From Dipylidium caninum (Eukaryota > Platyhelminthes > Cestoda > Cyclophyllidea > Dipylidiidae): a stretch of 64,000 bases of DNA. This document shows, in pieces, positions 25,747 through 38,351 of this stretch. Both the position numbers and the translations under genes were made by a program. The DNA lies in assembly GCA_017562135.1 (NCBI GenBank), contig QEYB01000290.1, positions 434,001 to 498,000 on the forward strand, written 5' to 3'. How positions within the stretch are numbered: the first letter of the stretch is position 1; the number at the start of each line of letters is the position of its first letter. Under the pieces are notes generated by a model. It made no database searches and was not told the origin of the DNA. It worked only from the letters and a program-made list of their open reading frames with translations.

Positions 25747-28700
25747 TTACTCAAGATTAAAGATGGAGCCGAGCATTTGGGAGGATTGAAGTTTCTTCGA
25801 AGTCGCCGTGTGTGGCAGACTGACATTGGAGGAGCCCCAGAATTTGTCTCGTACCAGCTCCGTGGGGTGGTGCTTCTTGTCTACCATATGCATCCCGTAC
25901 TGTTTTCGGCCAGGGAATGGAAAAAAACAGGCGGAAACTTTAAATGAGATGAAAAAATATGTAGTTTCAATTTGAATTGGTTCTCTCCTCTGATTTGATC
26001 TTGACCATTGATTCGAACATGACTTTTCACCGACTTGGGAAACTGTATCACTAATAAATACTTGATGGACATCGGAAAGGCCTTCAGGTGATGAAGAATT
26101 CGTCTCAGTGGCTTATAATCGCCCCTGGCATACTTTGTTTGGAGAAATTAACACGCCCCCCAGTCTGCCTTCCAGTCTCACGCTGTTTTCCTTAGCCTCC
26201 ACTCTGGGCAACCGACCTGGCCGTTATACAGGTGCAATAAGTGCTGGCAGTCAGAAGGTCTAGGCAGGTGAGGAGCTATCGCCTAACTCATCTCCTCCCT
26301 AAAGTACGCGTTACCCCAAGATTAGGTGTTAGATTTAAGGACCTACCGATGCAATCTCCCCCTACGGCCACTTCCTGGTGTTAATAGAATCACTTGTTAA
26401 CACAATCTTCTTGAATCTCAACATTAAATATCCAATCGTGAGTTGTCATGGTAACCGCTTGCGTTTTTTGGCTTAAAACTAGTTATGTGGAGTGGATTAG
26501 AGCCCGGCGTCCCGATTGCCCTTCTTGGTTTGCCGCTGCATCGAAGCAGTTACACAATACCAACTTCTGAAGGCGTCTCTTGCAGTATTTCACTCCTATA
26601 AACGTGGCATAGTGACTCTACTACGTTGTAGTATGCAGATTGGCTGCTCACTATCATTATTGTTACTGCAAAAAAGGTGTTTTAGGACATACTGACGTTT
26701 GCTTAGGTTTAATAGGATAGTCGTCGCAATATCTCGCCCTAGGGAGTCTGGCCACGGACGAAAGTGGGGGGGGGGGACGAGGGTGGAGGAGTGCACGGGG
26801 AGGAATAAGAAAAGCCTCAGGCAAAGGCGATTTGTGGGAAGTAAGCCCTACCAAGGGACGGTATCTGGTCGTGCCACTTTGCATCATCTTTCACTCGCTA
26901 GAAGTCTTTTGTAACTGGGGCGTGCACGTGAGTTTGCACGGAAATGCGAGAGAATAAAAGAGTTGGTTAACTAACTTACACTCCAATTACTGTCAATAAT
27001 AGCATTGATATCGAAGTCCTCATCATCCTCGCCCATTGGATTTACCAGAGTTTCCGCCACCTAGCAGTAAAATACGTGTTATCGCATTTCCTGAGTCCTA
27101 CTATGTCGCTGTGAAGTCATTTATTACACATTTAATGGGGTGAGTTTAAAACCTGAGGTGACCAAGTGGAAGGCCAGGAAGTCGCAACCATAAGGCTGGA
27201 TGATTACCAGGTGAGAAGAGTCATATGACGGGTCTCTCTTACTCCCGAGATAGTTGGAAGGCGGAAATCATTCGACACCTATAATCCATACTGGGATTTG
27301 TCGGAAAAGTTCCTTGATCCTAGCAAGACTTACGGCAGCCACTGTCATGCTTAAAAGAGGAGAATGCAATTGGATTTGCTAAAACGTTAATTGCTTCCTG
27401 TCTAGGGATATTTTCACCTGTTAAATTAAGACAATGCATCCCATTGTCATGACAATCTTTCATTGTCAAGTAATTAGAGGATTTGCGGTACCATCTTAAT
27501 GCGGTTGATGAATGATTTACACGTCACTGCATTTAGGGCCAAGACGACCTTTTTCTAGCATTCAGCATCACATAGTAACAAAGCTGAGACTCACCACGAA
27601 GCGCTACTTATATACTAGGACATAATGCGATTTTGAACCAACTACACCACCCATTGGTGCCGAGACAGTGGATTATGCTAGGTGGTAGCCGGGAATTTAA
27701 TATACCATGAGTAGTTACGACTCCGAGACATGATGGTGGTGATCAACTGAATAGTATAACAACTGTTACGATTAACTCAAATACGTATCTCAGGCAAAGT
27801 CAACTACAGATTGCTGGATACATAATTTGCAACCAAAAATTGAAAAATATGGAAGAGGAGCATTTGATGAACTGCTTTATAAGATGCATCATGAGCGCAA
27901 TTTGTTTTAACCATCAGAATCGCTAAATATGTTATCATGGCAACTGTTGAGCATCGTTTTGTCTTTACAGGCTAATAGTCTACAAAATTAAAAGGTCTTT
28001 ATTATCATCCTCCAATTGTTAAATTGGGGGAGGGGGCTAATAAATAGAATGGAATGTTTTGTCCTGAGAAGTCTGCCATCACCTAATGCTGAAACATCTT
28101 TCACCCTGAAATCAAGTAAATTTGGAGCTCAGAGTTGAATTGGTTCAGCGTTAATGAACTCGTATGTGGTAGAGGAACATCCTTCCGGCCTCCGTAGCTA
28201 GTAATAACGTCTTTAATCTTCAGTCTAAAACGAAGCTACTGAAAGTGTGCTGATCCAGTAGATTATAATTTTCAAAAGGTCACGTTTCGCTTTAATCGAA
28301 TTCGGTTGGCTTAAGGCACGCAGTTATGAAATGCGAATGTTAGCGGACATAAACTGCACGGAATTTTGAGATCCCGAGGGTTCGGGAATGGTCCAACTCA
28401 GTCTGCGAGAATGGTTGTACAAAATCGCAATGAATCATGAGACTCTCCCCTCCCGAGGACCTTGCTTCCTCCACCGTTAGCATTCTTAACCCTGAATCAC
28501 CCACCTTCAGCCATCCCATGTATACGATAAACTCGAGAATTGTGTATAGAGGCACGTAGTAGTCTTTCCGGAATGGCTTAGAATACTCTGACGTATTGAC
28601 GATGAATTGGCGGCCAATAATGGATGAAAGGAAGTACGAGTAAACTGCCAATGTTACTACCTAAAAAAATGATTAATCAAATTTATGATATCACTCAAAC

Positions 28701-31700
28701 TCCTGTGAAAAATTGCATGTGAGTTATGGGATAAGCAGAAACCTCCTCACCTGAGTGTAGACCAAGGGGACACAGACTTTATCCATAAGGAAAAGTCGTA
28801 GCAGAGACTCCCGGAAATTATTGATCACCTGAGAATGGAACTTAGGAAGTATGAAGCCTGCCACCCTCGTCATGCCAAAAGCGGTAGGTGTGGATCTAAG
28901 GGAGTGGTAGATTACTCCGCCGTAATCTCTCAGACGGCTGTTAAGGCCATCTGATCACATATTGCTGGAGTCATTAATCATGCCCTTCGTTGTTGCCCCC
29001 CCCCCCCCAATGAGCCTAATTGGCATGTTCGTTTGGGGTGGGGGAACACATCAAATTAAGTTGACTTTTATGGGTTTATAATACAGCTGTTGTTTATTTG
29101 AGTCTACCATTCTACTCCTCAGCATCGCTAACCCTGATAAATAGCTAGTGAAGAAGCGCTAACCGGCTGCTCTCAGTCAGCAAAACTCGTCTAATCAGGA
29201 TGGGTTTGTAGGTGGATCAAAGGATGACTAGGCACGGGGAAGAGTACAGGCGGTGGTTTGAAAAATGGCACTTCAGATAAGGCAAATGTGAACCTTCATC
29301 AGATTACCCGTTTCTTTCGTCGAAAAGAAAAATTGACAAAATGATGATTTTACCTGAATCAGATTGACCAAAGCATGGGGGTTTTTTATATACCCATCTC
29401 TTTCAGCTCGCATTGAAATTGCGGTAGCCCAAACTAGGGGTAGAAATGGTTGTGCTGCTACCGGATCGGTACTGTCAATTAGATCGCCTTCCCGTTGAGT
29501 GAGAATTCCTTTGGAAGAGTAGGAAAAAAATGGAACACTTTTCACATTTCAGCACAGTCGTCGCTCTCTTCCCTCCCAACGACTCCCACTCCCCTCAGCC
29601 AGTGGAAAATAACTAAATTCACTCCAAACTGAATTAGATGGAGGTTTAGGTGATGTTAAACGAAATGTAAAAAGAGTTGCCGTGTAGCAAGGCAGCAGGG
29701 TGTACACCTCTACTTCGGAAAGTTCGAACTAAGTCATTAATTTGCATTTTTGGAGGTTGACAAGCACAAACAAATGCAACTCTATTATTTCAAACCCTCT
29801 GCTGCTGTGCAGGGGATGCGGAAAGCAGGAAGCGAGATTATGTGAAAACTTCACAGGGACACCATTCCTTTATTGAGCGGCAGGACATCTGACAGTTGAA
29901 AGGTTTTCAACTCAGATATATAACATAGTGCCTCACTTTCGGGGCTAACTCTAACTGAGGGCAGCACTCTGATGATCCGCATTGGATAAACGAATATTTA
30001 AACATTCATTAACTTGTTTCTCGGTCGAACATTCAATGTCGTAATTCAAATCTGCCACGGACTGAGCACTGTTATGCAGGCGCCAATGCCTAGTGTAACG
30101 TATTGCGCTTTCAAATTATGACACCTGAAAGTTCAATTGACTGGTGGCAGCTTTTTTTGGTTACAGGAAATCAAATTCGCGCCTTAATTCTGATATTCTC
30201 CCCGATTTCTGCTTACGCTAGGTTAGGTTTTAGGACGCAGCTGTGCAAATGTTTACGCTGAAAAGAGGGTAGGCACGGCGGATGGGACTGTTTGTGCCTG
30301 TGGGCGCCGCGTAATAATGTACGTGCCAAACAGGTCTTAGAGGCTTTTGCTAATAAACGCACGATCTGATACTCGTGGAAAGTAGAGGCAATGCAAATTC
30401 ACACCTTTTGGGAAAATGCTAAACAGAAATGTGCCGAAGATATGTAAATGGGATACTAGGCTTTAGAAGGTAATTTTCCAAATATGCTTGGTTCCACTGA
30501 TGCGAAAGCATCACCTTAGCGGAATGTCTGGTTTGACGAAATTGTACTCTGCTTACGCGGTTGATGAGCACTGACTTGTTTCCCTTAATTTTCAAATAAA
30601 ATAAGTGTCCAAATTTTGTAATTTTCTATCTTAAACACACGTTAACATCAATGGTTATTAGTAAGAATCTTGTTACTAAGCGATGGAACGACATGCGGGC
30701 TATTTTGAGCTTCCCAGACTTTCTGTGTGGCGGCAATAAAAATCTTTTTTCCTCCGAATAACCTGTAAATAGTCAAATAAAACGATTTTACATTGAGGAG
30801 TGTTTTATTGCCAAGACAGGGGTTCGATTTTTCATTGCCTTAGACTCAAAACCTACAGACGTCTTTCTTAACATCTACCCGCACACAGACTAGTCTTCAT
30901 TCCTTGATTTAAGGTAACCAAATAAGAGTTGGTATAATAATTAATTTGTTAATGAGACATTAACTATAAATGGCCACCTTTGACTGGCAGTTGTTTAAAG
31001 CCCTAAGCGTCCATTAGCGTTGCTAGAGGTGACACAGCGGGTCGTGTTTTATTTGCACCCGTTTGTCGTTTGATAGTTGTGTTTATCAGTCAATGCCATG
31101 TTTGTCCTTATTCACTATTTTGCATGCAAATACATGTGTTAGTTCGCGAGTACTCGACTTCTCTATGTAGGTTTTGTTCACTAGGAGCGCCATACTGCTA
31201 AATTAATTGGAGTAGCCAAATCCCCCGTCACCGCACCAACTTATGCTAACAACTTTAAGTTGTATACAACGTTAACTGATCCGGAAATGCTGCATTTCGT
31301 AAGCTATCATGAGGGTCGCCTCATCATCAAGGGTATTGAAAAGGTCCTTGATAGAGAACAGTTAAAATCCAGGTGATAGACGTTGAATACCTTTATGGTG
31401 GCGTTAAATTGCCATATAAGAGCGTTATTTCTTAAATCAGTGCATTTTATTGTGTGCAAACGTGTGAATCGGGAGCCCAGACAGCACCGTTATTGCTTAC
31501 TTGGGGATGGTACGTGGCATTACATAGCGTAGCTGTCTATCAAAACTTTAGCAAGTTGAAACAGCAACTGCATGTCCGGAATGAGACCTGTCAAGCCGTT
31601 ATATCTAACGTTTCACAGGGAGGTCTACCTGGAGATCCAGGAGGGTAGTCGCCTTAGAGGATAATTAGTTGCTTAAATGTCATTAGGTTCCTAAATTTTG

Positions 31701-32158
31701 CAATGATTATTATAAAAGTCAGCCAATATGATGCAGCTGAAGACTTGCCTGCTTGGACTAGGTGCTGTGTAGTCGGGAAGCGTTTTTTGGCAGCTACATG
31801 AAGTCTAGATGACGCTATTATGAGGCTAGCATTCATGTAGCGCACACACGTTCGTCTAATGGCTCGGGCTCTGCCCTCGCCCTGGATGGCTCCAATCACG
31901 GCGAGAGTGGGTGTGAAGACCCAAGGTATAGAGTTGAATTGTTGCCAGAATCTTGAGAATACCAATTGAACGTAGAAGCCGAGAATGAAGGAGATTGGTA
32001 TCATCTGCTGGAAGTCGAATACATAGAGTATTACGCTTTCAAAGCTCCTTTGTTGTGTTGAGTTCAAGGCGAAACGGTAGATACAGCTGACAATTGCGTA
32101 GGCGATGATAAATACGATGAAGTCTATGTAGATCAGTTTGATTACACAGCCCTTCCAT
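25747..32158 (-). CDS. Bestrophin-family chloride channel, 5' exon missing
   Basis: Six exons in consistent phase, read 5' to 3' on the minus strand: 32158-31749, 29508-29354, 28828-28751, 28660-28505, 27060-26980, 25899-25747. They encode about 343 residues of a calcium-activated chloride channel of the plasma membrane. Family hallmarks: a WKG start of the core; the neck segment IPISFILGFYV, with the Ile/Phe/Phe positions of the bestrophin pore; IRRTCVRYMN; KRFPTTQHLVQAG; LAVYSYFLSSIIGRQF; and the acidic calcium clasp GEDDEDFD in exon 5. The first intron shown has a GC donor (GCAG/GCAAGT). The C-terminal tail after the VDKKHHP segment is short and ends at TAA 25747-25749. The start exon, which should encode about 25 residues ending in two bases of an Arg codon, was not found upstream of 32158. 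Confidence 0.9.
29509..31748 (-). other. Large bestrophin intron (GC-AG)
   Basis: 2.2 kb of AT-rich intronic DNA between bestrophin exons. The donor reads GCAAGT in place of GTAAGT. The acceptor is CCAAAG. Both exon phases agree with this choice (one base before, two after). No other feature was recognised inside it. Confidence 0.7.
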
Positions 32159-33940
32159 CTACCAACAGAATGAGAATAGACAGTGAACCTTTATTAGATG
32201 TAAGTTTAAAGCACCATGGAAGACTTGTCATATCATGCTCGTGAAAACTGTCAGTCAATTGATTAAAACAACCACAATCGTGGAGAAGACTGTGTTTTAT
32301 CAAATCACACCGTACTCATCCTACTTATTTGGATTTAAGTAGAGCCGAGGGTCGTCAATTGCCTGGTAGGAGTGATTTCTTCGAGCGCGCTGGTTATTTT
32401 TTTTCTCTCCTCCATGAAGTCCTAAGCTCAATAAGATAATTAAATGAACACCACTCGGGGTAAAATGAATTAGTGGGTAATTCGCGGTGGAGATTCCTAT
32501 ACTCCAGTCTCCCAAAACAAAGCCTATTCAGCACTACTTCAACTTATTGCGAAATGTTGACGGCGGAAAATTCAGTTCCCAAATTTGTGTACTCGTCAAT
32601 CTTCATTTGGAAGCCATTTCGCAATCTTTCTCCCTGTTTGGCCCCAATTCTCAACAAGTGCAAACACTACACAAAAATTTCCCCGTTTGAGACACTCCAG
32701 TTGCGTATGATGGGAGAAAGTGTTAATAGACCTCCCCACGGGTTATGTCCCCTTTTGTTGAGCCTTTATGCTAACTAGTAGAGACGTGACTAACATAATA
32801 GCCGTCAGCGTTGTATATATGCATGACAGTTTTATGGTATCCAGCTACCATTGTGAGGAGTTACCTGACTTTTATCACTTCCGAGCAGTTTCACTTACAA
32901 ATGAAAGCGGGAGGTCTAAAAACTTTCCGGGTTTAATCTCGGCGCTTTATCTAAGCCTGGCTGAAAGAGTTGGGCGAAAATTTAAGGTATTTTTTAGTCG
33001 GCGTCTTGTGGCAACACATGACGGACAATTCCGATCTTGGTCGACATTTGGAAGTCCACCTCTGTTGATGATCTTAACAACAGTGTGTGTGGTTTTATTA
33101 AGCCAATGAGAGCAGAATGGGAAAAATATCAGCACACACACACACACCCCAGCCATAACAACAATTTTGCTGAGGTGGTCAACAGTTAACTAAACCCTTC
33201 CTTAACATCATCCGGTCACTTTTAAGCTAAACATGTTGAAGGAGTGTTTATAAAGTCATGGGATATTTGAAGCAAGTGAATCTGACAGTGGAAATAAACA
33301 TCTGCATAGTTGACTAGCCTAGAGAAGACAAGTAGGAAGATGGCAATGGGCAATGGGATACCTTAAAAGGAGTCGCAGAAAAACCACCGGACCGCCAGTA
33401 AGAACGTCCTGGTTGTACTGCACAGTCATGTTGTTGCCGTCAGTCGACTCAGTAGCTCAACAGACCCGACTAAGTGGTAGACGTGGTGCACCTGCGTGCA
33501 TACACAAAACCGACTTCTGAGTGGTCATTTGGGATGACCTCAAAGTAAAAGAACTCTGTGGGGCAAGTTTGTTGCATTTCACTCATCCTGTGCATGTATT
33601 TGCGTGGTGCGTGTGTGTGCACACGTCTTTAAGCTTCGTCTATGCAAATGAACACAGTGGTTGCGTGACTTGACAGTTCTAATTCTACCGCCAACATGCT
33701 TCACGCGATACAGACACAACCGGCTGGGGAAGCGGACATTTGCGTGGTCTGTGATCACTTGTAATTTCGGTGGAAACGATGAAACGGGTGTCTTTGTTTG
33801 ATCTGCCTTCATCTGACACCGTGAGTGGCACCTTACAGCATGTGCTTCATATTTTGCGTTTATAAATTTTAAAGATATTGTCCTTCTCAATTTCGTCAAA
33901 TTTTGCCGTCTTTGTATCGCAACTTTATCCTATTTTTCGC
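32159..33940. other. Upstream region of bestrophin, no gene supported
   Basis: It should contain the first coding exon, UTR or promoter of the bestrophin gene unless these lie further up. Frames on the plus strand at 32.47-33.11 kb have no recognisable domain. A short (CA)n tract occurs near 33135-33148. Confidence 0.4.
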
Positions 33941-34830
33941 CGAAACTAGATGGAAACAAAGCGTGCTTCACATTTACTTTTCTTGTACAAGTTCAACAAG
34001 TTTCGAGTAGCATTAATGAGGCATTCGGAGGTGGGTCCACGAACGGAGCGAAAATACTCAAAAGTGGACCAAAAGTTTCGTTCTGGCAATTTGAGTATCG
34101 TCAAGACGCCTCGAGGAAGACCGTCGCCCATGTTGATGACGAGGAGGAAGAATGAAAGACGACTGGTGAATCGGTTCACAGACACCAAAGTCGCGTGAAC
34201 TTGGGTCTAAATAAGGAACTCGCCTTACGACGATGGGTGTGGTAAAACATCGGCGTACAACAGGTGAAGAAAAAAATGGACTCCTGTGTGCTGCCCTCAC
34301 GAAGCGACGCAACAGCAAATGATCGAACGACCGCTGGACCAAGCATGCATCGTTGTTATAGGATAATAACAAACGGTTAAGCAAATACACTCCTAAACCG
34401 AAGTTTCATCAAAAAGCATTGTGTTCAGCATATGATGGAATGTCCGAGGAATGATTATCTATTATTCCTTTCTCTAAGACAACCAGGCGAAAGCCTAATA
34501 GCGTTGGGGTCCCATCGCTGTCAAGGTGATGTCAGGAGAAGCTTATGGAGACAAAACAGCCAGCATTGTTCCATCGACACAGCGCAATGTTATTTCGTAA
34601 TAATAACGCACGACGACCTCGTAAAGCTTCATTTACTGTTGAGAAAATGAGATGAGGAAAACGAAATTATAAAAGGTCCTGAATAGTTCAATGACTCACA
34701 ACAAGGATTTTGGGAGAAAGTTGCAGGTGCCAATGGAAATTAATTCAATTGAATGTAATAATGTTAAAAAATTGTGATTCATGTTTTCCACTTATGTTCT
34801 TCGACCGTTTCATTGTCCCCAAAGCATGAT
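33941..34830 (+). mobile_element. Decayed mariner-like transposon remnant (copy 2)
   Basis: The best preserved part is the frame at 33950-34198. It begins METKRASHLLFLYKF and continues to FRSGN and PRGRP, which matches the start, helix-turn-helix and linker of mariner (Hsmar1-like) transposases. Beyond a stop and frameshifts follow segments like NKELALRRWV (about 34210-34245) and KKKMDSCVLP (about 34268-34300), at the places where mariner proteins have a second helix-turn-helix and a KKLDxWVPHEL-type motif. The catalytic DDE/DDD region is not recognisable. The 3' part to about 34.83 kb still aligns with copy 1 (AAGCTTCATTTACTGTTGA, GTTTCATTGTCC). It is inactive. Confidence 0.65.
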
Positions 34831-36294
34831 CACCTTGATTTATTCCAAAGTGGACAGATGAGCGAACAAACCTAATCTGCACGATGAAGGCGGCTAGCTT
34901 TCTACCCGATTCTGCCATTAATCACAGTTGGAGTGGTATTAGTTCTTCAAAAGCTCTTGCAATTTGACAAAAAACCATCTTAATTCAGTTTAATGTATAA
35001 GATCCGTGCAGGCTCCCAAACAAACTAACCCGCTGAACCCACAGTGTCAAGAACTTCAGCTAGTATATAAAGGGTGGCCTAATTGAGTTCCATTAATAAC
35101 CCTTTAGGTGTGATATTTTCGCGCATAATTACCAGCCTCAGACACAAGTAGCCCGGATGGAAGATAAACACAACAGGCGTTATGCGTCCCAAAGCCCATG
35201 CAGGGTAGTTGATGTCACCAAATATCCTTTTTTATCGTTTTAGTTTGACTATTAGGTTAGTTTTCTATAATTAAACTAGTGTTCATGGTGGGGGTCTAAA
35301 GTAAGCGAAATAACGCCAAAATAATGGAATGGGTCAGTAACAAATTTAGCTGCAGTAAACAGGCTAATTGGATTTTTTTCAATACGCGATATAGACTTCA
35401 TAAACCTAATTTTCCTTATAGGCTGGCTGGAACAGATGAACAGTCAGGAAGCATTTCAGCCCCATCATCCCCTAGGGGAATAAATTGGAACAGAGAAATT
35501 GAAATACCTTGGTACCATCAGTTTTATCGGATGTCCTGTTGCTCGAAGTCTATAATTTCAACAGATGCCATTGTTACGTCGCCTGGACCCTTAAAGGTTA
35601 CCACTCTTCTGCACCAAACGCAGAAGCTCATGTAAATGCGTCTTTCACAACCGCAAACAATTACCGGCCGATGTTACTGATTGCTAAAAATGTGGCCAGT
35701 GCCGAATCCATCCAGAAATAATGCTTGAATTTGGTCTCCACAACCTTGTCACTTCGACGATACTAACGTAAAGCCAATTGACACATCTGCCATTATTCCA
35801 GGTAGGAGAAAAAGAGACACCAAATTTGTGAGAATGTTGGTATTCAATCCTCGTGCGTGGTTTCGGAATATCAAGACGTTAGTGCCAGAAAAGTAGGGCA
35901 AAAGTAAAGTCATATGTGTTTCATTGATCACATGAGATGCTCAGCAAAATATCTAGCCCAAACAGTTGATTGTGTGTGTGTGTGTGTGTAGGTGAGTTAA
36001 TGTACATCCATTCAGAAATTACCCATGTTCATCTGCAAGGATGTAACCAAGTACTGATTTTACATATTTTGATATAACGCCTCCCACCATTCCTATAATC
36101 GAGGATAAATGACGTACGAATGACTGGTGTAGATACAATGCATAAGTATTACAGTATCGTGGAAACCGGCATAAAAAAAGCAAGTTTCCTTTAAAATCAT
36201 CTGTCATATTGTCGGGGAAAAGGTGGACAAGTAAAATAAATTGATCAAATAAAAAGCGGCCCGTTATTTGAATTTTCTATAAGTTATAGCCTGT
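34831..36294. other. Intergenic
   Basis: AT-rich sequence without supported exons. A (TG)n microsatellite lies at about 35971-35990. Small frames on both strands (for example 35324-35721 plus, 36019-36207 minus) have no recognised similarity. Confidence 0.45.
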
Positions 36295-37719
36295 TTAATC
36301 TACCTTCACATTTGTGTCAGCCTTGGGATTAACAGTCGAGGAATTCGAATTACAACAATTTTGAATTAATGGAGTGTTAAGGGACTGTCCGCAGCCTTTA
36401 GAACATCCGCCCGTCCTCTTAAGACGTTTCACGAGTCGAGGTGTACAATCAATCGCCCTGTAGTCTGCACGATATATCGTGGAATTGCAGAACGGTCCAT
36501 CAGGAATAGTCAAATTATCGGGTTGTTTGATGGCCGCGGGTCGGCAACAATCCTGACCACGATAGTCCGATCTATAGAGGGTGTTGTTGCAGAATTGACC
36601 GTCGGGAATTGCCAAGTTATCCGGTTGTTTAATTGCCTCAGGTCTACAGCAATCCTGACCCCTGTAGTCAGCTCGATAGAGGGTATTGTTGCAAAACTGT
36701 CCATCCGGAATTGCCAGGTTGTCGGGCTGTTTGATAGCCTCAGGTCGGCAACAATCCTGACCACGATAGTCCGACCTATAGAGTGTATTGTTGCAGAATT
36801 GCCCATCTGGTATGGCTAAGTTATCTGGTTGCTTAATAGCTTCCGGTCTACAACAATCCTGTCCACGATAATCAGCCCTATATAGAGTATTGTTGCAAAA
36901 CTGTCCATCCGGAATTGCCAGGTTGTCGGGCTGTTTGATAGCCTCAGGTCGGCAACAATCCTGACCACGATAATCAGCTCTATAGAGGGTGTTGTTGCAA
37001 AATTGACCATCCGGAATTGCTAAGTTGTCGGGCTGTTTGATAGCCTCAGGTCTACAACAATCCTGGCCACGATAGTCAGCTCTATAGAGGGTGTTGTTGC
37101 AAAATTGGCCATCCGGGATTGCCAGGTTGTCGGGCTGTTTGATAGCCTCGGGTCTACAGCAATCCTGACCCCTGTAGTCAGCTCGATAGAGTGTATTGTT
37201 GCAGAATTGTCCATCTGGAATGGCTAAGTTATCTGGTTGCTTAATAGCTTCCGGTCTACAACAATCCTGTCCACGATAATCAGCCCTATATAGAGTATTG
37301 TTGCAAAACTGTCCATCCGGAATTGCCAGGTTGTCGGGCTGTTTGATAGCCTCAGGTCGGCAACAATCCTGACCACGATAATCAGCTCTATAGAGGGTGT
37401 TGTTGCAAAATTGGCCGTCGGGAATTGCCAGGTTGTCCGGTTGTTTAATAGCATCTGGTCTACAGCAATCCTGACCCCTGTAGTCAGCTCGATAGAGGGT
37501 ATTGTTGCAGAATTGCCCATCTGGAATGGCTAAGTTGTCTGGTTGTTTAATAGCTTCGGGTCTGCAGCAATCCTGTCCACGATAGTCCGCTCTGTAGAGG
37601 GTATTATTGCAAAATTGTCCATCTGGAATGGCTATATTGTCTGGCTGGTGAATGGGCGCCGGCCTGCAATCACTCTCATACACGTACTCGTACTCACAGT
37701 CGTTACCCCCGCATTCCAT
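36295..37719 (-). CDS. Cys-rich protein of twelve 34-residue tandem repeats
   Basis: Single open frame of 474 residues. After a 23-residue acidic/Cys head (MECGGNDCEYEYVYESDC) come twelve units of 34 residues (102 bp). The last unit is degenerate, and a 43-residue tail rich in Cys and Asn follows. The unit has the pattern QPDNLAIPDGQFCNNTLYR, then ADYRGQDCCRPEAIK, with three Cys and one N-glycosylation sequon (NNT) each. Units differ mostly at silent sites, with a few changes (A/S in RADY/RSDY, E/D/A in RPEAI). This suggests repeat turnover under protein-level constraint. Sequons and paired Cys suggest an extracellular or secreted protein, but no signal peptide is visible in this frame, so an upstream exon may exist. 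I do not recognise the family. Confidence 0.75.
   Translation of the reverse strand: MECGGNDCEYEYVYESDCRPAPIHQPDNIAIPDGQFCNNTLYRADYRGQDCCRPEAIKQPDNLAIPDGQFCNNTLYRADYRGQDCCRPDAIKQPDNLAIPDGQFCNNTLYRADYRGQDCCRPEAIKQPDNLAIPDGQFCNNTLYRADYRGQDCCRPEAIKQPDNLAIPDGQFCNNTLYRADYRGQDCCRPEAIKQPDNLAIPDGQFCNNTLYRADYRGQDCCRPEAIKQPDNLAIPDGQFCNNTLYRADYRGQDCCRPEAIKQPDNLAIPDGQFCNNTLYRADYRGQDCCRPEAIKQPDNLAIPDGQFCNNTLYRSDYRGQDCCRPEAIKQPDNLAIPDGQFCNNTLYRADYRGQDCCRPEAIKQPDNLAIPDGQFCNNTLYRSDYRGQDCCRPAAIKQPDNLTIPDGPFCNSTIYRADYRAIDCTPRLVKRLKRTGGCSKGCGQSLNTPLIQNCCNSNSSTVNPKADTNVKVD
36440..37652 (-). repeat. 102-bp coding tandem repeat array
   Basis: Twelve head-to-tail units of 102 bp, visible on the plus strand as recurring AGGATTGTTGYAGACC-complement, CTGTCCATCCGGAATTGCC and GTTGTCGGGCTGTTTGAT blocks. 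Unit length is exactly 3 x 34, so the frame is preserved. It is not a CRISPR array: there are no spacers and the whole array is coding. Confidence 0.95.
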
Positions 37720-38351
37720 TTTGATGGAAGTAATCCCTGGTCTTCGGATTACGTACTTATTGGTATATTACCTGTTTGCTTGAGTCGATTTAGGAAAAAC
37801 GCTAATCGTGCGTTTGTCTCCTCACTGCTCCTGTTGTCGTCGTTATTGACGCGTGACTGACCCGTTAGGCAAAAAAATCGATTGCGCCTCGTTCAAATAT
37901 ACACCAATCAGCCGTGAAGACATCACCCGATGAGTCTACCAACGTCAGGCACTCGATTGTCCTGCAATAACGGAGCGAGGCCACGAACATCGTCAGTCAC
38001 TTACCAGGTTTAGTTTGTTATTAAATCGAGAGTACACTGTACCACCACAAAAAGTAATTACCATCGATTTATAGTCGGAGATACCGGACAATAAGCAAAG
38101 GTTCAAGGATATGGTTACCTAATGTAGGAAAGACTAGGGTATTTAGTCACTCTTTCCCTGTCTCATTCTTGAACCGACAAACAGCTGATAAACGATATTA
38201 TATTAGCGCTCCCAATAAAGTTATAATTAGAAATATGAATATTTAATTCAAAATAATAGCAGTCCGCAGTTTCCTACGGACAAAATGTGTACAAAAGCGA
38301 AAGGAAATGTTACATAAAAGACTGGGTATATTTATAGCATACAGAAATGTT
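37720..38351. other. Short intergenic region between repeat-protein gene and LSM4
   Basis: It contains the upstream flank of the repeat-protein gene. On the minus strand a possible 5' UTR splice donor (AAACAG/GTAATA) lies near 37770 and an acceptor-like CCGAAG near 37741. The 3' flank of LSM4 is also here. No exon is supported otherwise. Confidence 0.4.

Noticed and set aside
33700..33790. Minus-strand stretch ITDHANVRFPSRLCLYR as the missing first exon of bestrophin
   Set aside because: There is no start codon nearby, the donor phase does not fit the next exon, and similarity to the bestrophin N-terminus is weak.
36440..37652. CRISPR-like array
   Set aside because: Units are contiguous, 102 bp, fully coding and lack spacers, and the context is eukaryotic.
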